Source of the DNA: Doryteuthis pealeii
Taxonomy: Eukaryota; Mollusca; Cephalopoda; Myopsida; Loliginidae
DNA: 64,000 bases
Direction: 5' to 3'
NCBI GenBank assembly: GCA_023376005.1
Contig: CM042151.1
Coordinates: forward strand, 81,760,199-81,824,198
The notes beneath the pieces were generated by a model. That model did no database searches and was not told where the DNA came from. It worked only from the letters and a program-made list of their open reading frames with translations. Below, piece by piece: positions 47,186-61,967 of the stretch (positions within the stretch are counted from its first letter, which is position 1; each line of letters begins with the position of its first letter). The position numbers and the translations under genes were made by a program.

Positions 47186-47189
47186 TTTC

Positions 47190-48060
47190 TAATCCTATAG
47201 AAGCATTTGAAAAGAAAGAAAATTATTTTCATTATGTGTCGATGAACTTGTAAAGCGTTGGTCATACGTATTTTCTAAGAGACTGACATTTTGGTATTTG
47301 TGAGTTCATGCTGTATTATAAGTATTGGTCTGTGTTTTCATTTGATAAATGTTCTTCTATAGTAACCGTTGCTGATGTATAGAATTGATACTCTTGATGG
47401 ATGACATTGATTATTTCATTGGAAATTTGTCATGGTATAACTGGTATGAATTCCGATTCACACCATCCTTGGTGTTCTGATTTATCACTGGGATAATTGG
47501 CTGGGGAAATTCTGTATGGGTGGCATTGATGATATTCTAAATCGTAGCCTCTGTTATAGTCTTGTCTGCGAATTTATCACATTGAAAGGCCTACTGTCGT
47601 TGTGTGATTCCGATTAATTTCTTGATGGTGTGTTTATCTCATTGTTATCGGAAATTCGTTTTTGTAGAAATATCGTTCTCAACTTCAATTAGCCAATTTT
47701 TCTGTCTGAGATGTTTGACTGGCCTTCCTTCTAGTTGTGAATCTCTGAATGGAGATTTTCATTTCGTTATTATTTGAGGAAGTACTATTTATTCTCGGCT
47801 TGTATGTGTGCGTTCATGACGCTTTAAAATTGTGAGAAGTTGTGAAGGCTTTGTTACACTTACCCATGTGTAAGTTCTCTCCTGTGTGAGGCGTTCATGA
47901 ACTTTTAACTGCAGACTGTGTAAAGGCTAATGAGCATTTATGACATTTGAAGGGCCTCTCTCCCGTATGTGACGCATATGTACTTTTAACCTCCTTTGGT
48001 TAAATAACGATTTCTCAGCATAAACTGAATTCAAATGCCCATATTAGCTTATGTTCTGTA
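47190..48060 (-). pseudogene. C2H2 zinc-finger terminal exon, copy B
   Basis: This is paralogous to exon A. The start context, the finger region (47790-48040; CATATG..., TTATGACATTTGAAGGGC on the plus strand) and the tail follow in the same order. It is broken by many one-base indels, so no frame is long. Relative to A it lacks 444 bases (148 codons) of the tail, joining at a CATTC present at both ends of the missing piece. The same deletion is present in B', so it belongs to the template and not to read noise. If the indels are sequencing errors, the gene would encode a shorter protein of about 290 residues. Confidence 0.65.
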
Positions 48061-48095
48061 GTGAATTTCTATGGTATCTTTTAAAATAAACCTCC

Positions 48096-48308
48096 ACATT
48101 CATTGTATTTGAACACCTTTTCTTTGCGATAATTCAATCTAATGTAAATTTTGGAATTTAAAATGCGTCTCAATACTGTCGATTTACAATATTTTTATTC
48201 GATAACTTACATAATTTCCGTTTTCACAAATTAATTTCATCCTTGAATCTTGCAATACAATCAGTGAAACAACATGGGAGATATATTCCCCTGGTGATCG
48301 AATCTGCA
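48096..48308. other. Turn-around of the giant palindrome
   Basis: The left copy reads from finger exon B upstream through its leader to GAATCTGCAA (48308), just at the conserved splice acceptor. The sequence then jumps to GTTTTATTTAAAAGATACC, the inverted partner of about 48075-48095. The 213 bases between are present once. So the fold-back has an asymmetric loop of about 0.2 kb. Confidence 0.8.
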
Positions 48309-48360
48309 AAGTTTTATTTAAAAGATACCATAGAATACACATACAGACATAATAGCTATA

Positions 48361-49220
48361 TGGCATTTGAATGCATAGTTTATGTGAGAAATCGTTATAC
48401 ACAAAGGAGTTTAAAAGTATCATATGCGTACACATACGGGAGAGAGGCCCTTCAAATGTCATAAATGCCGCATAGCCTTACACAGTCTGGCAGTTTAAAA
48501 GTTCAGAGACGCGCACTCACACAGGAGAGAAACCTTAACAACATGTGTTAATTGTAACAAGGACCTTCACAGATTCTCAAACATTTAAAGCGTCATGAAC
48601 GCACACACTACAACGCGAGAATATAGTACTCTCTCAAATAATAACTGAAATGAAATGCTCCATTTCAGAAATTCACACTAGAAGGAATTGCCCAGTCAAA
48701 CATCTCAGACAGGAAAATTGGCTTAATTGAAGTTGAGAATCGGATATTTCTACAAAAACGAATTTCCGAATGAACAATCGAGATAACACACCATCAAGAA
48801 ATTAATCAAATCACACAAACGACAGTAAGGCCTTTCAAATGTGATAAATTCGACAAAGACTATACAGAGCTCACGATTTAGAATATCATCAATGCACCCA
48901 TACAGAATTTCCCAGCCAATTATCCCAGTGATAAATCAGAACACAATGGTGGTGTGAATCGGAATCCATACACATTATACCATGACAAATTTCCAATGAA
49001 TAATCAGATGACATACCATCAAGATATCCATTCTATACATCAGCAACCGGTTACTATAGAAGAAATTTACAAATGAAAAACACTAGACCAATACTTGATA
49101 ATACAGGCATGAACTCACAAATACAAAATGTCAGTCTCTTGAAAATACGTATGACCAACGCTTTACAAGTTATCGACACATAATGAAAATAGATTTTCTT
49201 TTCTTCAAATGCTTCTAAGG
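48361..49220 (+). pseudogene. C2H2 zinc-finger terminal exon, copy B' (inverted copy of B)
   Basis: Plus-strand finger pieces are readable in shifting frames: CGTACACATACGGGAGAGAGG encodes the linker, and ATGGCATTTGAATGC the start. Indels differ from those in B: for example the stretch GTAAGGCCTTTCAAATG is complete here but damaged in B. Two independent noisy readings of one sequence are the simplest explanation. Confidence 0.65.
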
Positions 49221-51060
49221 ATTAGAAAGGAACGTTCAATTGGAGTAAAGTATATTAGAGGCAATTCTATTTGTTTTGAACAATTAACGGTTTTTGACAA
49301 TATAAATATTTGTTCCGCTTAGTTCTGAAGTATTTCAACTGAAACACAATCAATAATCTAAACGATAAACGAAATCTTCGATAACCGAAATCTAAAAGAT
49401 ACACGAAAGTTTTGATAACGAATAAATAAGTTCCAAGAGACCAGTGATAACACTACTTTAGGCAATAAAACAGACAATCAAAAACTTATATATTTCTATT
49501 TGCTACAAGTAAATCTGAAGATAATATATTTTGTGTCATATTTCGGCGCTTCTCAAAAAGTTTTCTTACACTACATTTTTATTATTTTTGTAAATATTTT
49601 CTAGATTTATTTTTAACAAAAACGTTTTTTTTTTTCATTTTTCACAAACCTATTCATTTGTATTTTACCTTTTCATTATAATTTGTGTAGTTTTTAGTGT
49701 ATTCTCGTGTTAATTAGTGACTAACATGATGCTGTGACAATTTAATATGCGAGTTCAAACTCCAGTCGCGTTATTTTATTCACTTTCGACAAATATTCTT
49801 GGGAAATCTGTGAACCCCTCATTTACCATCGAATCCAATAAAATAATCTTTACAGAAACAAACATTACGTCAATAGATGATAACAAGAGTGAACTCACAA
49901 ATTCAAAACATCGGTTTTTGTACAAAATATTCTCCATCAACACTGTCCAAGTTTCCACACAGAAACAAGAAAGCTCCTTCTTTCCCCAACTGCTTCTAGC
50001 GGATTAGAAAAATTCCAGTTGAACTTAATGTATTGGAGGCAATTCATGGATTTAACAATCATAGGGATTTTTGGTAATAAGAGATATGTTAATCTTAAAT
50101 TATGAAAGCGATTTTGGCAATATACAAATCGTGAAAGTATTCCCACTGGAATAAATCGAATCATCCAAATGATAAACCAATGTGGAACAACTCTTGATAT
50201 TGAATTTAGAATCATGAAGAAATGAATGAAATAAATGATCGGGACTGGAAGTTGAATATTGTGTTCTAAATTCCATTTATTTAGCCGATATTTTGGGATT
50301 TAGAACACAAAATTCAACTCTAGTCTCTGATCTTTATTCATTTCATTCATGCTTCTAAACACAATTAATTTTCCCTGAAATACATAAATATATTTAATTA
50401 AATAATTTGTTTAAGTGAAATACAATCTAAAAGATAAAGAAAACACAAAGTCCAAGAGGACAGTGATGATATGCAAATAATAAATAAAAAACTATAAGGA
50501 CTATTGGAACCGTTATATTCCTATTTGCTCTTAGTAAAATCTAAAGAGAATATGTTTTGTGTTATGTTCGGTGCCTCTCAAACGTTTTTTCTCACTTTTC
50601 AATTTTTTTTTTTTTTTTTGTAAATACTTTCTTTATTTCTTTTTACAACAATCGTTTGATTTTTTTCTTTCCAAACACTTATCATTTGTATTTTACCCTT
50701 TTCAGTATAATTATTAAATTTTTAGGGGTAGTCCGTGGTGTAATGGTTAAATATGGACTCCAACAACGTAGTGAGTTCAAACTACAAATCACGCTATTGC
50801 TTCGTTTTTGTACAAATAAAAATTATGGGATTTTAATTTTTATTGAAAAAGTAAAATCTCATTGAAAAATCTTTTTTTAAATTTTTGACTTTTTTAACAT
50901 TTGTTTTATTTAAAGAGAATATCTCATGCGTAATTGGCGTCCCCGATTTTAGAATTCCCGTTATTGATTATTTCGTCGTATTTTTGTTTAAAGATTCCCA
51001 TTCATCTACAAAACTTGATACGTAGTGGTTCCATTCACTGTTATTGTGGCGTGTGTTTGA
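49221..51060 (+). repeat. 3' region of copy B'
   Basis: This is the inverted partner of 45380-47185, with tRNA-like relics around 49700-49780 and 50730-50800 (GGGGTAGTCCGTGGTGTAAT, GAGTTCAAACTAC). No protein gene is visible. Confidence 0.6.
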
Positions 51061-52333
51061 TGACGAACAATAAATATAGATTTTAAAATAGAGATAATGT
51101 GTCCATTCAATAAGAAAAACGTTTTTCTTCATGTAAAAATGCTAACAGTGTAATATTGTATATTTTTTTACCTGATCAATCTTTTAGAATTATAATCAAC
51201 CTGATTTTTCTCACTCAAATAAAATAACAAATAAAGATTTCAGCGTTTGCTTTTTTATGTTAGACGTTTAACAGGAGTGGGCATGATGAATAAATTTTAT
51301 GAATTAGTGTGCATAGAACTAAGAAAATTGCAGTAACTGGTTTGATGGAAAAAGGATTTGGGAATTTCCAGCGGCGATGGATTCTTCGCTCCAAGACAAT
51401 AAAATTGCAGATAAGTTGACTTATTAATAAAATCTTGTAAGAACAATGATTCCGAAAGTAACATTTTTAGTCAAGCTAAAACGAGAATAGGAATGTAACT
51501 CTGAAAAACAACGGCCACTCAAGCACATTAACTTGGAAGAAAGATAACAGAAAAAATAACAAAAAGGGCATAATATAATATTGTTTGGATTCCTTATCAT
51601 TCAACAATGAAAATTAAAATAAGAATAATCTTTTATCAAATAATTGATAATCATTTGATCTAAACAGTAAATTACACAATCTGATTAAAAATAAAGGTAC
51701 CCGTGCTACGAGTTTCAGTTGGCAGGAGTAGACATATAATGCTCCCCATCCCTAGTGGATTGGCACTTTGGAGGACATTTCGCTTACTCCACGACTACAC
51801 TTAAAGGCACGCTCTCCTATAAAAAACAGATGGAGGCACTCTCTCACGCTTTTCAATATATGTATGTATTTATGTTAAACCCTCGTTCCAGTCTGTAGGT
51901 GTGCTGATGTCCGAGTGTTAAGAAAGCTGTCTGATGATAAATCGTCGCCTTTAATTACAGCTGGAGGTAGCCTGCTAATATCTAACCACACTGAAGAGAC
52001 ATGATATGTCAAACAGTTGTCTGTGGATATCATATATATATATATATATGTATAAGTATAATAGTATGAACAAAAAGTATAAGACAAAACAGGAATATTA
52101 TTATTATATATATATATATTATATATATATATATATATAATATATGTTATTTAATCTCAACTAGTTTCCGACCTTAGGTCATCGTCAGAGAAAATTTTTA
52201 TTTGAAGAAATTGTTTTTAGATTTTTTGAAAGGGAGCATTATGGAAGAATATAAAATTGGAGTATTTGGAGGGTTTGACATGATATTAAAATCCGGGTAG
52301 AAGAGTGTTAGTAGTAGCAAGTCCATCTTTCCG

Positions 52334-52372
<39 letters not shown>

Positions 52373-55300
52373 ATGAAGAATGAGAGGCAGGCTATGTATA
52401 TCATATAGCTATCTCATATAAAAATATCTTATAATATGCAGGAATTTCTTTTAGTATTAAGATTATCTAGATGATTCAATTTTCAGTTTTGGTCGCTACA
52501 AAAAGTAAGATAAGGAACGACTCACGTACTCTGGTTACCAGATATATTTATTTTTGCTTACATTGAGGGATTTTTGTAGTAATATTATTAAAAATAAAAA
52601 CGTAGAACTTGTATAAAAATGAAACTGTTCATTGAAATTATCTTACCCCCACTATAAAATTATCTTACCATCTATAGACTATGTACATATAAATATATAT
52701 ACATATAATATGGTATGGTTATCATGTGCAATATAGCGATTAACAATGATAATGGATGGAAATTAAAAGGAGGAAGGAATAGGGAAAAATTGTTTATTGA
52801 TAAACAATGGCCCTTAAGTAGTAAGGAACGAACTCACGTACACTGGCTTACCAGAGATTATTTACTTTTGCTTATATTGCAGGATTTCTTTTCGTTCTAA
52901 TATTTATTAAATAATGAACGTAGGATTGTATAAATCTGGAAACAAACGAGACTGTTCATTGAATTATCTCCCCCCACCTTTACACGAGTCAGTGAATATT
53001 CTGCTTTCTATTTTACTAGCATATGTTTCGGAATTATATTTAATTGATTCATTCTTTACAATACAATAGCAGAGTGCACAGGTAAAGGTGAGTCCCATAT
53101 AATTTATTTTTCATTTTTATTTAAACTTATATTTTTCTTTATTATATTCAAGTATATCCGAATATTAATAACACTACAGTTCAATTTAATTTTAATTTCA
53201 TTTCCTGGTTTACTATTTTTTATTTATTTCAGTTAAGCTATTAATTTATTATAAATTGATGTTGTGTATTGTTACGATTTACTTTTATATTTTTTCTACG
53301 TCTCTTCATTTGGGATGAATGATTGATATCTTGAAAGTTTATCTTATATTTAGGTACAAATTTGAATTTTTTGTATTCAACTCGCTTTATAGTAGGTTAA
53401 ATATCGTAAAGATGTTGGCCATTTCAGTTTGAACGAATAATAATTTAATAGAGAGTTAGTTTAATCGACCGTATTTTGAATTTGGATTGAAGGATATCTG
53501 AAAGTTTTATAATTCATTATTAGAAGAATATTGAGAAATAGTTACCGAAGATTTTAAAATATAGCGGTATAAATATATATTGGAAATATATTTCGTAACT
53601 GGTATTATTTCATGAATTCACTTATTAGAATATATACATAATATCAATTAAATATCATAGAATCGATGAGTTTTGTAGATTAAACTATCGATTACCACTA
53701 AATCATAACCCATTAAAGTATCATATATGAGTGTTACTATCAAACATTGACAACATAGTTAAATATATCATAAAAATAATTTTATCCTCATATATATATT
53801 CAAATAATATTGTAAGAATTTATTCATTTTCCCTCGTATAAGAAATAAATACTTTCTAATTCTGAAAGTTACTATGAAACATAGAATTTATTTTAATTGA
53901 TATTTGTTGAACTCATTATATAGTTTGAAATCTCTTATAAAAAATGCTGTTAATATTTTTGAGGTGGGTAAATATTATATTGACTTTCCATTTTGTGTTA
54001 AGTTAGCGTCATAGAAAATCTTTTGTAAGTAATAATTTTCATGAAGAAAGATTGTAAGGAAAATATATTTTATAATAGTTTTAGATCCGAACATTTATGA
54101 AATTTAGCTTTAAAACGTCAGTTTTATTTGAAGAAAACTAATAAATTTTTCATTAAAGGCAAATTAATTCATGAAATATAACTGCTATAGAGATAAAGAA
54201 CATTTTAAACATGATCACTATATTTAGATCACTATGATTTGAATGTCAATTGTTTCCACTCATGATTTATTTGACTCATTCCAATTCTTGATTGAATTCG
54301 ACTGCATTTAACTTCCACACTTTTTATATCTATCGTCGTAGTCCACTTTCTGATGTGGCAAACTTTTTATCAAACGTCACGTTAAAATGTCATATCTGAG
54401 ATGCTATAAGAGAATTTATTCTTTTTAATTCTTTCCTGGTGATATCACTGTCTACCTCTTCTACTAAACCTTTGTAGAATCAGTTATGGAATTTTTTAAT
54501 TCTTAAATTAATATCATTTCTTAATTAAATAAATTCATTATATAGTGTTACGTTTCTAGCTTGCAGAAATTCTAATTTTTATCTGCCTAAATTAATTAAT
54601 TCAAGTTCGATTATTATCTATTTTTTTTAATTTGGAATCATTTTCCACAATTCTAACACACTTTACAGAAATAAATTATAATTTCTTATGTAATTCTACC
54701 CCCACAGAAAAAAGCAATCAACTAAATATTGAGAATTTTAAAAAGAAGGGATTCTTTTTTCCTATTAGTCGTAGCTTTATTAAAAATAATTAAGTGATTA
54801 TTGAATTTGTAACCATCGTAGTCCGCCCCCACCCACACTAAAAAAAACATTGACTCGTCGGAATAATTATTGTAAATTAAATATAATAAGTTACTAAAAT
54901 GTCTTATAGAAAATGTCGACTTTAATATTTACCAGAATTTCCTATTACAAAGAATCGCAAACTAATTTTCAATCTTATAAGTGATAGAAATCTATAGAAG
55001 GTAACAATTTTTAGCAAAAAAATTAATTAGCATGAAATTAAATTATGATAATACGAAAGGAAGAACAAACATTTTTTATGGCGAGAAATATTGTTTTAAT
55101 TCTTTACAGTCCGGTGTATATCTTGCAATTTTAAGAAACTTATTCAATTGGAAATCACGTTATCATTTGATTATTTTTGGGTCAATTCCTTTATGTGCAA
55201 TTATAATATACGTCCCAAACACAAATCTGCTTAGATTTTTCATTAGTATAAAGAAGAGATCAAGTGGACTGGGATACAAGTGTTTTATTACATGGTCATC

Positions 55301-57860
55301 TTAAAAGATCTGTTCTCCTTCGTCAAGAGCTACCAGCAAGGTCCACAAATGGATATAAAATGGATTCAGGCTTAGCTTATACGAGTAAAACTAGTGTTTT
55401 TTTTTTCATTCTAGCTTTTCACCCCCTCACATTTGAAGTAATTTTTTAATTATTATAATTTTTATTATAATTAGCAATTAAAAAAACATATTCAATTTAG
55501 CTAGATACGTTGCATCACCAGCCCTATCCTTTGTACTGAAGACTTTTTAGTAGAGGAAATACGTATCATTATGAATGGTTAAATTAGATAATATACGTAT
55601 ATGTGGGAAGTGTGGATTATGAGTTAACGGCCCATGCTTCATTCGATGTATTTTTGGCGCTTGAATGTGTTAAACTAATAACCAACAACCATCATTAACA
55701 TCAGTAACACATAATCAGTGACTATCAAAACATAAAATAAGATATTACTATTAAATGTAATCGATAAAAATTAGTTTTTTTTCTTAATACTTATGTAATA
55801 TTATTGAGTGGGGGGGTAATTTCTTTGTTTTCATAATGCTGTCGAAATTAACGTTCATAAACGTCTTTTGAATATCAATAATTTCCATGCATCATTATAT
55901 GATTGGAAATGACAATCTATTTTTTTACAAAATACATTGACGGACTGAACAGTCTGAAAATAAGAATTTGGCTTTAAAACGTCAGTTCTTATATGAGAGA
56001 AAAGTAGAATATAGTTTTCAATTAACAGTGCAAGAGAATTAATTCATGAAATATACGAAACAACCAGAGCAAAAAAGAATACGATTTTGCAAGTGATCAC
56101 TAAAATTAGTTCATTATAATATCGAATTGTGTCATTTTTCATATTTTTTTTAGTGGTCAATTTTGGAAATGTCGAACAACCTTGTTATTAAAAAACTTGG
56201 TAAATTGTCAATTCTGACATCCATAAAGAGAAATGTTATTCTTTTTAGTTACTTCATCATGGGATATTGCTTGTCGTCTCTTCTACTAAAATCTCTAATG
56301 GATGTTTAATTCTTAAATGTAATATCCTTTTTAGTTAAATAAGTTTATCATGATAGTGTTCAGGTTTTTACTTGACGTAAATTCTTCAATTCTATCTAAG
56401 CTTAAATATCATTTTACTTACAACGTGATCAGGTTTTATTTTTTTCCTTTAATAATAAATTTAAACGAAATTCTTTAAAATTCACAATACTGTTTTCACC
56501 AGCAAATAAATATATATCCTGTAAAAAATCAAGGCGGAATAAAATATCTGAAGATATTTGAATAAAAGAAGGAATTACTTTTTTTCCTGTGTCGTAACAT
56601 AATCAAAAAATAAAGGGTTTATTGAATTTGGATCATTGTCTGTCGTCGTCCCAAATAATTGAATCGAATCGGAGCATTGATTATTTTTAAATTAAAGTAT
56701 CAAATGTTACTAAAATGTTAATTATAGAAAATATATATATATATAATATCATATATATATATATTTATTGTAGTGTGTGTGTGTGGTAACCAAAATTTGG
56801 GCAGTTATGTTTTTTTGAGTTTCTCTTTTTCCTTTGTGCATTGTGAATTTTTTCAATTCTAAATCCAATTCCTACTTCTTGACTGAAGAGTTTAATGTTT
56901 ATTTTTAGAGTTTTTAATTCTTTTTCCATTCTTAGCAAAAAACTTTAATATATCTGTATACATTAGGTGATTTATCTTTAATTGTGACTTTGTAAATATT
57001 TATTTTAGTCTCATTAAGTATATAGATTCAATGGATCATTACTATAATAAATACTAATAACAATGATACCCTTTTTTATATTTATTTTTTTTTGAGGTTG
57101 GGTCTTAACCCTTTACTGGAAATACAGTTGACAATTGTGACACATTAGTTTGAGATTACAATAAATATACAAAATGTTTTCAGCATTTCTATTCTAAAAT
57201 AAAGATAAAACTTACCAGCTAAAACTCTTCCCAAAAACCTAAAAAACAAAAAAAAAAAGGTTAAGTGCTTGTCATATTTGCTTTTTGTTTTTTTGTTGTT
57301 GCTGTTGTTTTATATCAAACCAATTAAGAATAGTTTTTTAATATTTTCGATTTTTAACTCTACTAAGATTTTTCCTATTCAGCTGTTAGACTTTTCCATA
57401 ACTCTTCTAATTAAGTTTTAAGATTTGATCTGAAATTTGAAATATTTTTCACATTCGTTATTCATCATTTGGGATCATTCCATATTGTCTTATTAGTCTA
57501 TCTATATCACATCGGTTACATTTCCCCTTGTTTTACCTCATTAAAATGTGTTGTCGAGGAATAATAGGTCTTATGCTGCAAACATAATTTTAAGCCCCTT
57601 TTTTAATTAATGTAGACTGGTTACATGTTTGTGGAATGAATATCTATATATTTCATATACAACGTATGTCTTTGGAGACAACGTGGCTTATATTCAATTT
57701 GGCGCTGCATTTATGGGATGTATTTCAGAGATTTCTTTTAAAGTCACTTTGATTTTTTTATTGTTCTGGTGGGTCAACTTTCTACAAATTTCAATTATGA
57801 CTTAATTGTTTCCTGAATAATCCGAATAATGTATTTAATTATCTTTTAATTTTATTTTTT
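51061..57860. repeat. Right-arm AT-rich DNA
   Basis: This is the inverted partner of 38420-45320. It includes the duplicated unit with GTCCGAGTG (about 51000-52020), TA runs at about 52030-52060, 52110-52140, 52335-52360 and 56730-56765, and the dispersed 2-kb unit copies (54.1-55.5 and 55.6-56.6 kb). No gene is visible. Confidence 0.6.
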
Positions 57861-57871
57861 GTTGATTGCAG

Positions 57872-59405
57872 ATTCATCACCAAAGAGGAATATATCTTAC
57901 GTGTTGTTCATGTTTGTATTGCAAGATTCATAGGATTTTTTGGATGGTAAAAAATGTAAGTTAATCGAGGTAAAATATTGTAAATCGACAGTGAATTGGA
58001 CGCATTCAAAATTCCGAATTTACCATTAAAGATTGAATATTCACAAAGGAAAAGTGTTTCAATTACAATGATGTGTGAAGTTTTATTTTAAAAGATACCA
58101 TAGAAATTCACATACAAGACATATAGGTAATATGGCATTTGAATGCAGTTTATGTGAGAGAATCGTTATCAACCAAGGAAATTTAAAAATTCATATGCGT
58201 ACACATACGGGAAAGAAGCCCTTCAAATGTCATAAAATGCCCCAAAGCCTTTACACAGGTCTGGCAGTTTAAAAGTTCATGACCGCACTCACACAGGAGA
58301 GAAACCTTACACATGTTTAATTGTAAAAAACCTTCACAGTTCTAACAATTTAAAGCGTCATGAACGCACACATACAAGCGAGAATATATCACTTCTCAAA
58401 TAATAACGAAAGAAATCTCCATTTCAGAATTCACAACTAGAAGGAATTACCCAGCCAAACATGTCAGACAGGAAAATTGGCTTAATTGAAGTTGAAACGG
58501 ATATTTCTACAGACAACAAATTTCCGATGAACAATGAGATAACACACCATCAAGAAATTAATCAAATCACACAAACGACAGTAAGGCCTTCAAATGTGAT
58601 AAATTCGACAAAGATTATAAGAAGGCTCACGATTTAGAATATCATCAATGCACACATACAGAATTTCCCAGCATTATCCCAGTGATAAATCAGAACACAA
58701 TGGTGGTGTGAATCGGAATCCATACCAGTTTACCATGACAAATTTCCAATGAATAATCAGTGTCATACCACAAGATATCCATTCGGAAAGATGTGGCAAA
58801 TCATTCAAACCAGCCATTTTCATATTCAATCATCACATCGATACACCCTGAACAAATTCCTTCCAATATGGAATAACAATCAAATCTTGCTAATTATCCA
58901 ACTTATCGATGCGATTTTAAATCAATCGATAAAACTAACTGTCCACACCAGTTTAATTCACAAAACTATTCACCTTTGACATAAATGTACAACAAAGGCG
59001 GCAAAAATATTCAAAAGTTACATGAAATAAAAGACACAATATCATTATGAACAGATCAATAGAACATCCATCACGAAGTGTAGTTTCCAGCCAGGAACAT
59101 TACAGAAAATTCTTCAATATCAAAGTTACTGAAGAGCCTCAAATCAGCTCCGATTATATCTCAAAGTTACCATTAGAATCGATCTCATCCTTCGAGTACG
59201 TAATAATCATCATTCTATACATCAGCAATCGGTACTATAGAAAAACCTTACCAAATGAAAACTTTAGATCAATACTTTAACATAGACATGAACTCACACA
59301 TACAAACGTCAGTCTCTTAGAAAATACGTATGACCAATGCTTTATAGATTCGTCGACAGACTAATGAAAAAGTTTTTCTTTCTCACGCATGCTTCTAGAG
59401 GAATG
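57872..59405 (+). pseudogene. C2H2 zinc-finger terminal exon, copy A' (inverted copy of A)
   Basis: The conserved acceptor TTGTTGATTGCAG ends at 57871. The start ATG is at 58131 (MAFECSLCERIV). The first finger and linker are open ([15 protein letters not shown]), then frame shifts follow; the longest later open pieces are 58749-58979 and 59047-59280, covering the tail. Content is the same as A, including the 148-codon tail segment missing from B. Near 58770 the sequence reads CAAGATATCC where A reads CAAGCATATCC, which matters for the frame of A. Confidence 0.7.
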
Positions 59406-61030
59406 AAACAACATTCAAATTGGAAGATAAAGTATTAGAGGCAATTTCCACTACAACACATCAAATAATCTAAACGATAAACGAAATTTTCGATAAACGA
59501 AGTCCAGATACACGAAAGTTTCGATAACGAAATAAACAAGCCCAAGAGGCCAGTGATAACACCCATTATGCAGATAAAGAATTATACAGATAGTTGAAAC
59601 ATAATCATTTCTTTTTGCTACAAGTAAAATCTGAAGATATTTCGGGCTTCTCAAAAGTTTTCTTACGTTTACATTTTCATTTCTTTGTAAATATTTTCTT
59701 GGTTTCTTTTTTGTTTTACCAAAAACGATTATCATTTTCATTTTACAAATTTATCATTCGTATTTTACCTTTCATTATAATTCTTGTAAATCAAAACTTA
59801 TATATTTTCTTTTTTGCTACAAGTAAATCTGAAGATTATTCGGCGCTTCTCAAAAGTTTTCTTACACTACATTTGATTTTTTTTTGTTTGTACAATATTT
59901 TCTAGGTTTATTTTTAACCAAAAACGGTTTTTCTTTTCTTTTCACAAACCTATCATTTGTAATTTTACCTTTTCATTATAATTTGTGTAGTTTAGTGTTC
60001 CTCGTGATTTAGTGACTAACATGATCGTCTTGCCAACTAATAAGCGAGTTCAAACTCAGTCGCGTTTATTTTCACTTTCGAAAAATACTCTTGGGGAAAT
60101 CGTGACCCCTACTTTACCACGATATCCAATATATTCTTTACCAGAAACAAACATACGTCAATAGATGATAACAAAGACGTGAACTCACATTCAAAACATC
60201 AGTTTGTAAAATACTTCTATAACCAAAAATTATGAAAGCGATTTTGGCAATTTACAAATTGTGGAAGTATTCTCACTGGAAAAAATCGAATCATCCAAAT
60301 GATAAACCAAGTGGAACCTCTTCAATATTGAACAAACAACCAAAACAATTATATGAATACAAATCTAAAAGATAAAGAACACAGTCCCAAGAGGACAGTG
60401 ATGATGATCAAATAATAAATAAAACTATAAGGACTATTGGAACCGTATATATTCCTATTTGCCTCTAAGTAAAATCTAAAGAGAATATGTTTTTGTTATT
60501 GTTCGGTGCCTCTCAAAAGTTTTTCTCACTTTTCAAATTTTTTTTTTTTTTTTTTTTGGTAAATACTTTCTTTATTTCTTTTTACCAACATCGGTTTTGA
60601 TTTTTTTTCTTTCACACACTTATCATTTGTTTTTACTTTTCAGTAAATATAATAAGTTTAGGGGTTCTCCTGTTGCTGTATGGCTACATGATGGACTCAA
60701 CAACAGTAGTGAGTCCAACTACACATCACGCTTTACTCGTTTTTGCTACAAATAAAAATTATGGGATTGTTAATTTTGTATTGAAAAAGTAAATCTCATT
60801 GAAAAATCTTTTAAATTTTTGACTTTTTTCAACCATTTTTTATTTAAAGAGAATATCTCATGCTAATTGGCGTCCCGATTTTAGATTCCGTCTATTGAAT
60901 TAATTTTCGTTTCGTATTTTTGTTCAAACGATCCTTCATACAAAACTTAGATTCACGTAGTGGATTCGATTCACTGCATTGTGGCGATGTGTTTTTGATG
61001 AGTCAAAATAGAGATTTAAAAAATAGAATA
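59406..61030 (+). repeat. 3' region of copy A'
   Basis: This is the inverted partner of 35100-36745, with tandem repeat units (59600-59960) and tRNA-like relics near 60000-60070 and 60660-60740. No protein gene is visible. Confidence 0.6.
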
Positions 61031-61967
61031 TGTGTCCAATTCAATAAGAAAACGTTTTTCTCATGTAAGAATCTCCCAGTGTATGTTCTTGTAATAATTT
61101 ATATTCGCTAACCATCTCTTAGTAATTATATCAACCGATCTCTCACTCAAATAAAATAACAAATAAAGATTATTCAGCGTTTGCTTTTTATGTTAGACGT
61201 CCTTTAACAGGGGGGGGGCATGAAATAAATGAATATGTGATGCATATATTAACTAAGAATTGGTTTGGATGGAAAGAAGGATTTGCGGAATTCAGCGGCG
61301 ATCGCATTCCTACTCCAAGACATAATCATAGCAGATAAATTGCTATTAATAAATCTATGTAAGACGCAATGATTACGACAGAGTAACGTTTTTCAGTCAA
61401 GCCAAATAAATCAACATAGTATGTAACTCTGAAAAACAACGGCACATCAAAGCACATTAAACTGTGAAAAGGTATAGAAGAAACAAACATAAACGGGCAT
61501 ATATATACTGTTTAGGATTTCTTATCACCAGCAATGAAAATAATAAAAGAATACTATTTCATCAAATCAATTATAACAGTTGATCGGCAACAGTAACATT
61601 CACAATTGATTCAAATAATGGTAGCGGTGACTACGAGTTTCAGTTGCAGGAGTGACATATAATGCTCACCATCCCTTACGTAGGATTAAGCACTTTGAAC
61701 TTCGCCACCGATACGTTAAGAGCACGCTCTCCTATAAACAGATGGAGCTCTCCGGTTACGATTTTCCAATATATAGTATGTAATTTATCAGTTAAACACT
61801 TCGTTCCAGTCTGTAGGTGTGCTGATGTCCGAGTGGTTTAAAAGTCGTCTGATGATAAATTGATCACTTTCCATTTCAGCTGTGGTAAGGGCCTGTTAAT
61901 GTCTAGCCACACTGAAGAGACATGACCGTCAAAACACGTTGTCTGTGGATGACAAACAACACACACA

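Larger units (their letters stand above)
33402..48308 (+). repeat. Left arm (plus axis overlap) of a 29-kb palindrome
   Basis: Reading outward from about 48.3 kb, this arm is matched by the reverse complement of 48309-62681: segments at 33.4-35.1, 35.1-38.2, 38.4-43.9 and 44.0-48.1 kb pair with 61.0-62.7, 57.9-61.0, 52.4-57.7 and 48.3-52.3 kb. The outer limit at 33402 pairs with the base next to the 10-N gap. Sequence up to about 44 kb looks clean. From about 44.4 kb onward single-base indels become dense. Within the arm, 34.1-38.3 kb and 44.4-48.3 kb are direct paralogues. Confidence 0.9.

Noticed and set aside
48361..61000. Additional zinc-finger genes on the plus strand
   Set aside because: They are inverted, noisier copies of exons A and B within the palindrome; counting them as extra genes is not justified without read evidence.
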